Source: Arcobacter sp. CECT 8986
GTDB taxonomy: Bacteria > Campylobacterota > Campylobacteria > Campylobacterales > Arcobacteraceae
Length of the DNA stretch: 64,000 bases
Direction of reading: 5' to 3'
Assembly: GCF_004116725.1 (NCBI RefSeq)
Contig: NZ_PDKG01000005.1
Location: forward strand, 62,001 to 126,000
Part shown: piece after piece, positions 18,283 through 25,771 of the stretch
Numbering within the stretch: position 1 is the stretch's first letter
How the letters are laid out: each line of letters begins with the position of its first letter
Program-made: the position numbers and the translations under genes
The notes under the pieces: generated by a model
What the model was told of the DNA's origin: nothing
Seen by the model: only the letters and a program-made list of their open reading frames with translations
Database searches by the model: none

Positions 18283-20496
18283 CTACTTACTTGCTGCATA
18301 AACTTTCAATTCTTTAACTTTTTCTAAGTCCTCTTCATCTATTACATTTTCTGCAAATAGTTTGATATTTAAAAGGTGTGTTAACTCAACCAATGCCTCA
18401 ACAAAACTCTGTTTTGAACTATCATTCTTGATATTTTTTGTATATTCTCTTGCAAGTCTAATATAATCTAAATCTAAATCTTTTATATCATCAAGTGCGA
18501 TAAATTTAGACTCAAATCTTTTTATAATAATCTTAGAATCTAAACTATGTACAACATCAACAAAGTTTTTGAATTTTGTTATATTTTTTGTAACTGCATA
18601 TGCTGTCAAAGAAAATACAATTTGTTGAGCAATATCTTTATTTTTTGTTAGAGTCTCTTTTAGCCAAATGATGAAATCTAAATCATCAATTGAATCAAAA
18701 GATAAGTTAATAGAGATATTATGAGTTATTTTTTGTTTTCTTATATCATCAATAATTTTTGAAATAACAGCTTTGTCAAAATCAACTATTTTTTCATATT
18801 TTTCTGCAATTGATACAAATGTACCAATTGGAATAGGATTTTTCTCTAAATCAAAAGCTTTAGTAAATGCTTCTTGCATCACTGTAACTCCTGCGTTACT
18901 TCCATTTAGAACTTTTGCATCTCCAATATAATCAACTTCAAATTTTTGATTTCCAATAATATCAAAAACTAAATCTCTCCATGCGTTCATATCTCTTGCT
19001 AAATCGTCATTATCTCTTATATAAGCCTCATTTGGACCAATAAGTTTAGCTTTTTCATAAGCTTCATTTGCAGCAAGTAACATCTCTTGAGTTGTTCCTA
19101 TTGGATTAAAAGGTGTTGCTCCAATATGTGCAATATCTTCTTTTCCAAACTCTTGAGCTAACTCTTCGAAGTTTTGTTTTATGATTTTAGTCAAATCTTT
19201 TGCTTGCTCATAGTTTATTCCATCTGTTATTAAAGCAAATTCAGAACCATAAAATCTATATGCAGTTAAGTTTACTTCTTTATCTTGTCTACATTTTTCT
19301 AATACTTTTGCAAATTTTTTGATAAATTTATTTACTTCATCATTTGTATGTGTTTTTGCAAATGCACTTAAATTATCAATTTTTATAGTAAAAATAAAAC
19401 CTCTTGATTTTGAGATAAACATTTTTTTCATATCTGTTTCAAAAGTCTGTTTTATATTTAATCCAGTTAATTCATCTTTTGATAGTTTTTGAGTAAGTTT
19501 TTCTAGATTTTTATTTAACTTACTAATTACTGATTCTATTTTTGTTGACATCTCATTCATTGAAATAGCAACATTTCTCATCTCAGTTGTATAAGGAAGT
19601 TTTTCAATTGTTTTAAAATTCCCAATAGAGATGCTTTGTGCAAGTTTTTCTATATTTTTAAGTGGTTTTAAAAGATATTGAACAAAAATAAACAGTAAAA
19701 CCATAGAGATTATAAATGCAATAAGTGAATATATTATTCCATTTTTTGCTTGTTCATAAAGTTTCGCATAAGCATCACCTGCATTTGCACTAACATAAAT
19801 AATAGCAGTAGTTTTCCATCCATCACTTATTTCACTTTTCATCTCTTTTAAATTAATTGAAATTGCATTTATAAACCATTGAGGAACATAATCAAACTTT
19901 TCTGCTCTTGTAACTTTTACAATTGTTTTATTTAGTTTTATAGTTGAAAAAGTATCAATTTTTTTACCATTTTTAGATGCAGTAAACTCTATTTTTATAG
20001 TTTTTTTATCAAGTTTATTTGATGGTGTAAATTTATATTTTTTAGGTTCATTTACTTTCATTGTAGAAGAGTTATTTGATTCTAAAGCTTCAAGTTCTTG
20101 CATAAGTTCTAATTCATCGTTGTTACTTTCTATTTCCCCAAGATTTTTATCAACTTTTAAATTAGAAAGTTTCCATGTATTATCAACTTGTCTATTCTCT
20201 TCAAATTTAATTAACTGTTTTTTTGTAATAGTAAAAACAGCATTTTCTAATCTAATCTCTTTATAAAACCCTCTATTTGCAATAGCATTTATTATTGATT
20301 GGATTTCTGCATCATTTTTATTTTTCATAAGTCCTTTTAGACTCATTCCTAGTGATGTTGCAGTATCTTGTGCTTTTGTACTAGCCTCAGTTTCTAAGTA
20401 CTCTTTAGTATTTTGAACACTAATTATAAAATTACCAGTAAAGATAATTAAAAAAATAAATGCAATTATGATATATAATTGTTTTGATAAAGACAT
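18283..20496 (-). CDS. lapD: LapD-like c-di-GMP receptor (degenerate GGDEF-EAL)
   Basis: A 737-residue inner-membrane protein: TM1 at about 8-28, a large periplasmic LapD/MoxY-type domain to about 250, TM2 at about 255-275, a HAMP segment (LLKPLKNIEKLAQSI), then GGDEF-like and EAL-like domains. The GGDEF site reads YGSEF, and the EAL part lacks the DDFG motif and has altered metal-site residues, so it should bind c-di-GMP without making or cleaving it. In Pseudomonas, c-di-GMP-bound LapD sequesters the protease LapG. The lapG-like gene lies 11 nt upstream in the same operon, which supports this call. The periplasmic domain seems longer than in Pseudomonas LapD. Confidence 0.85.
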   Translation of the reverse strand: MSLSKQLYIIIAFIFLIIFTGNFIISVQNTKEYLETEASTKAQDTATSLGMSLKGLMKNKNDAEIQSIINAIANRGFYKEIRLENAVFTITKKQLIKFEENRQVDNTWKLSNLKVDKNLGEIESNNDELELMQELEALESNNSSTMKVNEPKKYKFTPSNKLDKKTIKIEFTASKNGKKIDTFSTIKLNKTIVKVTRAEKFDYVPQWFINAISINLKEMKSEISDGWKTTAIIYVSANAGDAYAKLYEQAKNGIIYSLIAFIISMVLLFIFVQYLLKPLKNIEKLAQSISIGNFKTIEKLPYTTEMRNVAISMNEMSTKIESVISKLNKNLEKLTQKLSKDELTGLNIKQTFETDMKKMFISKSRGFIFTIKIDNLSAFAKTHTNDEVNKFIKKFAKVLEKCRQDKEVNLTAYRFYGSEFALITDGINYEQAKDLTKIIKQNFEELAQEFGKEDIAHIGATPFNPIGTTQEMLLAANEAYEKAKLIGPNEAYIRDNDDLARDMNAWRDLVFDIIGNQKFEVDYIGDAKVLNGSNAGVTVMQEAFTKAFDLEKNPIPIGTFVSIAEKYEKIVDFDKAVISKIIDDIRKQKITHNISINLSFDSIDDLDFIIWLKETLTKNKDIAQQIVFSLTAYAVTKNITKFKNFVDVVHSLDSKIIIKRFESKFIALDDIKDLDLDYIRLAREYTKNIKNDSSKQSFVEALVELTHLLNIKLFAENVIDEEDLEKVKELKVYAASK

Positions 20497-20507
20497 TCTC
20501 TCTTCCT

Positions 20508-21149
20508 TTATATTCTAGTCATTAAATCTTTCCAAGATTTAAGATTATTTTCGCCTATTCTTTGAGAACCTTTGTTTTTAGCTCTCCATAACCCACCCGC
20601 ATTGAAACTGTAAACTGGTTTTAAGTCAGGTCTTTTTGTTGCTAGTTTCAACTTTTTATTTACATTATCTAATACAATAGGCGTTGCATTTGGTTTATGA
20701 TAATAAGTAAGTACCATATGTGCTTGTTCATATTTTGAGTTTCTATTAAGAAGCTTAACATACACGATTCTTAGCTTACTATCTTCAATACCTAATTGTC
20801 TAAGTGTAAAATATTTTGCTATTGCATAATCTTCACAATCTCCTGCACCAGTTCCTAAAAACTCAAATGGACTTGCCCAATAATCAACTTTACCCCAATG
20901 ATTAATATCTCTTTCATATCTTATTTGATTGAAAAAGTCATTTACCATTTTTAGTTTGTATAAGATTTTCTTGTCTTTTGCAGCTTCTATTAAATCATCC
21001 CACAAAAGTAATCTTTTGGCAGCTTTTTCCCCATATTTCTGAGTGAAATCATCAAGTTTTTTTTGTGAAAAGTTTTTAGGAATTGTTGCGATTGAAAAAG
21101 AAGTAAGGATTGAAAAAGCTAGAACAACTGCGATAATTGTTTTATTCAT
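20508..21149 (-). CDS. lapG: LapG-like periplasmic cysteine protease (BTLCP family)
   Basis: A 213-residue bacterial transglutaminase-like cysteine protease. A signal peptide (AVVLAFSILTSFS) places it in the periplasm. The triad is visible as Cys105 (GAGDCEDYA), His144 (QAHMVL) and Asp161 (VLDNVN), with spacing close to that of LapG. LapG proteases cut large surface adhesins near a di-alanine motif when c-di-GMP is low, releasing the cells. It is first in the operon with the LapD-like receptor. No LapA-type adhesin or type I secretion genes are in the window, so the substrate is either elsewhere or the TpsA next door. Confidence 0.9.
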   Translation of the reverse strand: MNKTIIAVVLAFSILTSFSIATIPKNFSQKKLDDFTQKYGEKAAKRLLLWDDLIEAAKDKKILYKLKMVNDFFNQIRYERDINHWGKVDYWASPFEFLGTGAGDCEDYAIAKYFTLRQLGIEDSKLRIVYVKLLNRNSKYEQAHMVLTYYHKPNATPIVLDNVNKKLKLATKRPDLKPVYSFNAGGLWRAKNKGSQRIGENNLKSWKDLMTRI

Positions 21150-21192
21150 TACCTTACCTCTATGTAGAAATTAATAGATAGTATAAACGAAA

Positions 21193-22509
21193 TTATTTTA
21201 ATAAGTTCTTAACACCATCTTCATCTATTTGACGACTATCATATTTTACTACGATAATATTTTCTGTTTCATTGATATACCACTCATCAATATGAGCAAT
21301 ATCATGTAATTTATGTGCATTATCTCTTTTATATTTATCTAAACTTAAATAAGCACTTTTTCTTTTTGCAGGATTTGGCATTGTTGCAATAAGTACAATC
21401 CAAATTATACATACAACAGCAATTGCTATAACTAATGTAGAAAGTGATACATCTTCATAGAAAATACCACCAATAAGTCCTCCACAAAATGTTCCAAAAT
21501 AACCACATGCATTAAAAATACCAAGCATCAAACCTCTTTGATGAACTTTTGCAAATTTTGAAGCAAGTGATTGCATGATTGGTTCGTGCATATTAAATCC
21601 AGCAAAAAATATCATAACTCCAATAACAAATACTAAAGAGCTAGATGTTGTACCTATAATTAAATATGAAATTGCAAAAAATGCAATACCAATCATAAGT
21701 ATTTCTTTGAATTTTCCTTTTTTCTCTGCCATTACAGCAGCTGGTCCCATTGAAAGAACACCTAAAACCATCGCAGGAAGATAAACTTTCCATAACTCTT
21801 TTATATCCCAGTTAAACTGATGAATTAACACAATAGGAATAATCATAAATGCAAATGTCATTAAACCTTTTTGTAAAAAGTTTGTAATATTCATCTTGAT
21901 TAGATTTGAGTTTGAAAAGATTTGTTTTAAATTTGCTTTTTTATTATATGTGTGTGTAATATGTGGAGGTTCTGGAACAGCTTTAAACAGAATCAATATT
22001 GAAGCTAATGCTAAAAACATTGTTATATAAAAAAGAGTACCAACTCCACCTGCATAAGCACTAATTGTAGGACCTGCTAACATTGAAACTGCAAAACTCA
22101 TAGCAATAGAACCACCCATCACAGCCATAGCTTTTGGTCTTTGCTCCTCTTTTACAATATCACTAATCATAGCAGTAACTACTGCACCAATTGCTCCTGA
22201 ACCTTGTAAAAACCGTCCAAACATTAAAGTATAAATATCATCAGCAATTGCACAAAAATATGAACCAATTGCAAATAATAAAAGACCTGTAACAATAGTA
22301 CCTTTTCTACCTAACTTATCACTCATAATTCCAAAAGGAACTTGAAATAGCATTTGTGTAAGTGCATAACCACCAACAACAATACCAACTACTTCATTTG
22401 TTGCTCCTTTTAAGTTAAGTGCATAAGCAGATAATACCGGTAGAACTAAAAATAGACCTAAAAATCTTAATGCTATAATTGAACTAAGAGGTATAACTGA
22501 TTTAATCAT
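21193..22509 (-). CDS. MFS transporter
   Basis: A 438-residue major-facilitator permease. About 12 hydrophobic helices are visible, with the typical loop 2-3 motif (SDKLGRKGT, in the GxLaDrxGrr class) at about residue 64. A cytoplasmic tail of about 50 residues with a small alpha/beta-looking end (ENIIVVKYDSRQ) follows the last helix. TAGGAT stands before ATG 22509. It is transcribed as its own unit ahead of the lapG operon (43 nt gap), so read-through into lapG is possible. Substrate unknown; drug-efflux-like subfamilies are the closest by eye. Confidence 0.88.
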   Translation of the reverse strand: MIKSVIPLSSIIALRFLGLFLVLPVLSAYALNLKGATNEVVGIVVGGYALTQMLFQVPFGIMSDKLGRKGTIVTGLLLFAIGSYFCAIADDIYTLMFGRFLQGSGAIGAVVTAMISDIVKEEQRPKAMAVMGGSIAMSFAVSMLAGPTISAYAGGVGTLFYITMFLALASILILFKAVPEPPHITHTYNKKANLKQIFSNSNLIKMNITNFLQKGLMTFAFMIIPIVLIHQFNWDIKELWKVYLPAMVLGVLSMGPAAVMAEKKGKFKEILMIGIAFFAISYLIIGTTSSSLVFVIGVMIFFAGFNMHEPIMQSLASKFAKVHQRGLMLGIFNACGYFGTFCGGLIGGIFYEDVSLSTLVIAIAVVCIIWIVLIATMPNPAKRKSAYLSLDKYKRDNAHKLHDIAHIDEWYINETENIIVVKYDSRQIDEDGVKNLLK

Positions 22510-22647
22510 ATATATTATCCTAATATTTTTTGTATTTTAAAATAAGCAAAGATTATATAATTATTAAGTTAATAAGTTGTTAAAACCTACATATAGGCTA
22601 TTTTGTTTAAGTTTAGATACAAAAGCATAAATTTTTTATAAATTTAT

Positions 22648-22653
22648 TATAAT
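22648..22653 (+). promoter_or_regulatory. Candidate -10 box upstream of rdgB
   Basis: TATAAT lies 30 nt before the rdgB start in the divergent gap between the MFS gene and rdgB, in a T-rich tract. Confidence 0.5.
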
Positions 22654-22683
22654 ACACAAAATAAAAAATTTTAAAGGAATCTA

Positions 22684-23274
22684 ATGAAAATCGTTTTAGC
22701 AACAGGAAATAAAGGAAAATTAAAAGAGTTTGAAACACTACTTCCTAATCATGAAATTGTAGCTTTCAAAGATTTATTAGGTGATGTTGAAGTAGTAGAA
22801 GATAAAGATTCTTTTAAAGGTAATGCAATAAAAAAAGCTAAAGAGATATATGATTTATTGAAAGATGAAAATGCTATTGTAATATCAGATGATAGTGGAA
22901 TAACAGTTCCAGCAATAAATAATGAACCTGGTATTTACTCAGCTAGATATTCAGGAGAAAATGCAACTGATGAAAAGAATAATGAAAAACTAATCTCAAA
23001 ATTAAATGAAAAATCTTTAGAAGAAACACCAGCTTATTATACAGCTTGTATAGCAATTGTATATAAAGGTGAAGTTTATACAGTTCATGGTTGGATGCAT
23101 GGAAAAGTACTAAACAAAACTTTAGGTGAGGGTGGTTTTGGGTATGACCCAATGTTTGTTCCAAATGGTTATGATAAAACTTTAGGTGAGTTACCTTATG
23201 AAGTTAAAAAAGCATTTTCACATAGAACAAAAGCTTTAAATCTTGCACTAAAAGTTTTAGACGTTATTTTATAA
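22684..23274 (+). CDS. rdgB: dITP/XTP pyrophosphatase (RdgB/HAM1)
   Basis: A 196-residue house-cleaning enzyme that hydrolyses dITP, ITP and XTP to the monophosphate, keeping deaminated purines out of DNA and RNA. Family signatures: [12 protein letters not shown] at the N-terminus, ISDDSGI (catalytic Asp) around residue 67-73, [20 protein letters not shown] and SHRTKAL. Full length. Its 3' end overlaps the convergent prepilin-like gene by 11 nt. Confidence 0.96.
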   Translation: MKIVLATGNKGKLKEFETLLPNHEIVAFKDLLGDVEVVEDKDSFKGNAIKKAKEIYDLLKDENAIVISDDSGITVPAINNEPGIYSARYSGENATDEKNNEKLISKLNEKSLEETPAYYTACIAIVYKGEVYTVHGWMHGKVLNKTLGEGGFGYDPMFVPNGYDKTLGELPYEVKKAFSHRTKALNLALKVLDVIL

Positions 23275-23590
23275 GGGTTCTTTGAACTCTTATATCATAA
23301 TCTTTTGCTTTGACACTCATAAAAATTTTTGTACTTTTTTCATCTTTTTTTACTTTTGCAATAATATCAAATCTATTACTATCAATTTTTATTTCATCAC
23401 TATTTTTTAGATTTTTAAGTGAGTTTATATACTCTTGTAAAAAGTCAAGATGGTTATTTGCTTGTATATATAAATATTGGTTTATTGTATTTTGATTGTT
23501 TATTGCTCTTGATTGAAAAATATTTATTGAAACAAGAGATAAAATAGTAACTATAAGTATTGTAAAAAGTAAACTAAATGCTTTTTTCAT
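23264..23590 (-). CDS. Prepilin-like protein (third of a set)
   Basis: A 108-residue protein with a short KK leader and a single N-terminal hydrophobic helix ([18 protein letters not shown]) followed by a polar domain, the layout of a minor pseudopilin. The usual G/A-F-T-L-I-E cleavage and Glu5 are not obvious, so processing by prepilin peptidase is uncertain. It overlaps the preceding prepilin-like gene by 4 nt, indicating one operon. Probable role is as a component of a type II secretion or type IV pilus-like filament; otherwise a bitopic membrane protein. Confidence 0.6.
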   Translation of the reverse strand: MKKAFSLLFTILIVTILSLVSINIFQSRAINNQNTINQYLYIQANNHLDFLQEYINSLKNLKNSDEIKIDSNRFDIIAKVKKDEKSTKIFMSVKAKDYDIRVQRTLIK

Positions 23591-23940
23591 CTTTTTATTA
23601 CCCAGTTTATATCAAAACTATTTTTATATTTGAAACTAATATTTGTAAAGTTTGAGTTCTTTGAGATTTTATAATCTTTTACTCCATCTAAAAACAAATC
23701 TTCATCAATTAAAAGTTGATTGTTTTTATATTTTAGTCTATCTAAATAATCTTTGTTTTTTTGAAGAATGATTTTTGAACTTAGTAAATCAAGCTTATAA
23801 ATTGCAAATGTTTCATCATTTTTTGAAATAGAATAGATATCTTTTATAGAAATAAAACTATTGATAATTATGATTGAGCTTACTACTATTACAATAAGTA
23901 GTTCAAAAGTTATAAATGATTTTTTATTTGTAAAGTTCAT
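23587..23940 (-). CDS. Prepilin-type N-cleaved pseudopilin
   Basis: A 117-residue protein. Leader MNFTNKKS, then FITFELLIVIVVSS: the Phe1 and Glu5 of a class III prepilin signal are present, with Ser rather than Gly at -1, which prepilin peptidases tolerate. The C-terminal part is a small polar beta-rich domain. It overlaps its neighbours by 17 and 4 nt within a three-gene prepilin set after proC. Probably a minor pilin or type II secretion pseudopilin of GspI/GspJ size class. Confidence 0.72.
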   Translation of the reverse strand: MNFTNKKSFITFELLIVIVVSSIIIINSFISIKDIYSISKNDETFAIYKLDLLSSKIILQKNKDYLDRLKYKNNQLLIDEDLFLDGVKDYKISKNSNFTNISFKYKNSFDINWVIKR

Positions 23941-24235
23941 ATTTATATAAATTTACTCCATTTTTATCATAATATATTTTTTTTACACTTACTTTTGTTT
24001 TTATTGAGTTTTTTGTTATTGTGATATTTTGATTTTTTGTATTGAAGTTTGAATAATCTTTTTTTGTAAAACTATTTTCTAATGAATTTAGTAGAACAAA
24101 TGTACTGTTTAGATTATTGTGAAAACTAAGAGAGTAAATCAAAGTTATCACAATAGCTAAAATAGTTAGACTAATAATAGTCTCAAATATAGTAAAAGCT
24201 TTTTTATTTGCTACCAAGTTCTTCTGCTTTTTCAT
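23924..24235 (-). CDS. Prepilin-type N-cleaved pseudopilin
   Basis: A 103-residue protein with leader ending NKKA and then FTIFETIISLTILAIV, a good class III prepilin signal (Ala -1, Phe1, Glu5). The start overlaps the proC 3' end by 32 nt in another frame. ATG 24235 is taken; TTG 24217 would give a shorter, seven-residue leader and cannot be excluded. First of three overlapping prepilin-like genes, consistent with minor-pilin sets that prime assembly of a pilus or secretion pseudopilus. No assembly ATPase is in the window. Confidence 0.75.
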   Translation of the reverse strand: MKKQKNLVANKKAFTIFETIISLTILAIVITLIYSLSFHNNLNSTFVLLNSLENSFTKKDYSNFNTKNQNITITKNSIKTKVSVKKIYYDKNGVNLYKYELYK

Positions 24236-24968
24236 AAGCTGCTTGAATTGCTTTTATCATACTATTTCTTACATTTCCTTCTTCAAGTGCTCCAACACCA
24301 GCAGCTGTTGTTCCACCAGGACTCATTACTGAATCTTTTAAAATTGCTGGATGTGTTTTTGCTAATAGTGCTGATGTTCCTGTAAAAAGTCCATGAACTA
24401 ACTGTGTTGAAATATGTCTTTCAAGTCCTGCTTTTACTGCACCATCTGCAATTGCTTCAGCAATAAGTGCTAAATAAGCTGGTCCACTTCCAGCAATAGC
24501 AGTTGCGATATCTAGTTGTTTTTCTGTATTAACCCAAACAGTTTTTCCAATAGCATTAAATATCTCTAAAGCACTCATTTTTGCTTCATTGTCTCCTGTT
24601 ATTGTTGTCATAGACATAGATACAGAAGCTGCTACATTTGGCATAGTTCTAATATAATATTTTGCCGAAATTTGTTTTTTTAGCGATTCAAGTTTTGTTC
24701 CTGCTAAGATTGAATATAGTGTATTTGCTTTACCTGTAAGTCTTACAGCTACACTTTGTAAAGCATAAGGTTTTACACAAAAGATAATATTTTTGTCTGT
24801 TATATCTTCTTGGTCATCAATTATTTTGATTGAAATTTCTGGAATTTTTTCTTGAACTTGTCTTAATTTATTTATATCTCTTCCAATCATTTCAACTTCA
24901 TAATTATTAACTAAACCCTTTGCTAAAGATTGAGCCATGATACCATTACCTATTAAAGTTAATTTCAT
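24204..24968 (-). CDS. proC: Pyrroline-5-carboxylate reductase
   Basis: Last step of proline synthesis: NAD(P)H-dependent reduction of 1-pyrroline-5-carboxylate. It is 254 residues with an N-terminal Rossmann motif (LIGNGIMAQSLAKG), a Pro-containing RTMPN segment, and the C-terminal signature region SPGGTTAAGVGALE preceded by VMSPGGTT, all typical of P5CR. The catalytic-domain helix with AGSGPAYLALI is intact. It is the promoter-proximal gene of an operon that continues into the prepilin genes, an association without obvious metabolic logic. Confidence 0.95.
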   Translation of the reverse strand: MKLTLIGNGIMAQSLAKGLVNNYEVEMIGRDINKLRQVQEKIPEISIKIIDDQEDITDKNIIFCVKPYALQSVAVRLTGKANTLYSILAGTKLESLKKQISAKYYIRTMPNVAASVSMSMTTITGDNEAKMSALEIFNAIGKTVWVNTEKQLDIATAIAGSGPAYLALIAEAIADGAVKAGLERHISTQLVHGLFTGTSALLAKTHPAILKDSVMSPGGTTAAGVGALEEGNVRNSMIKAIQAAYEKAEELGSK

Positions 24969-25073
24969 TAGATACCCTTTTTTTAATTTTCAATAGTATA
25001 TCAAATAAAAATTTTTATTTCATATAAGCAATGATTAGATAAAATACTATTTTTATGAAAAAGGATACTAAAC

Positions 25074-25733
25074 ATGATTAGAAACTTAAACTTCAAAAAT
25101 CTGTTGATGGTTTGTTCAGCAGGCTTGATTTTAGCTTCTTGCTCTTCAAAGAGTAATCAAATAGAAGAGTATGACAGACCAGCACTTTATTGGTATAATA
25201 AAATGACTAAGCAGATTGCAGATTTTGATTTGGAAGCAGCAGATGATACTTTTACATCTTTAGAGAGTGAACATAGAAACTCTCCTTTGTTACCAACATC
25301 ATTAATTATCTTGGCAAATGCACATATGGATGAAGAAGAGTACGCATTAGCTAACTTTTACTTAGATGAATACATAAAAAAATATACATTAAGTAAAGAG
25401 ATTGATTATGTAAGATATTTAAAAATAAAAGCAAATTTCAAAGGTTTTTCTTATCAATTAAGAGATCAACAATTAATTGATGATACAATAAAAGAAATTC
25501 AAGTTTTTAAACAAAGCTATCCTAGCTCAAAATATATGCCTTTAGTTGATACAATGGACTCAAGATTGCATATGGCAAAAGCAAACTTAAATTTAAATAT
25601 TGCAGATTTATATAAAAGAATTGATAAGCCAAAAGCTGCAAAAATATATTCGCAAAAAGCAGATGACGCTTGGAGTAATACAGATGATATAGCTGAGGTA
25701 GAAGTACCTTTTTATAGATCTGTTTTTGAATAA
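25074..25733 (+). CDS. bamD: Outer-membrane assembly lipoprotein BamD
   Basis: A 219-residue lipoprotein with lipobox LASC (Cys23) followed by TPR-like helices: a YNKM helix, LLPTSLIILANAHMDEEEYALA, and IKEIQVFKQSYPSSKYMPLV, the usual BamD/YfiO repeat spacing. BamD is the essential partner of BamA in inserting outer-membrane beta-barrels, such as the TpsB-type pore in this window. AAGGA precedes the ATG. It lies directly upstream of lon (38 nt), an order common in Campylobacterota. Confidence 0.9.
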   Translation: MIRNLNFKNLLMVCSAGLILASCSSKSNQIEEYDRPALYWYNKMTKQIADFDLEAADDTFTSLESEHRNSPLLPTSLIILANAHMDEEEYALANFYLDEYIKKYTLSKEIDYVRYLKIKANFKGFSYQLRDQQLIDDTIKEIQVFKQSYPSSKYMPLVDTMDSRLHMAKANLNLNIADLYKRIDKPKAAKIYSQKADDAWSNTDDIAEVEVPFYRSVFE

Positions 25734-25771
25734 TAACTAAATAACTAAAAAAAAGGGAGGAGCAATTTTTA

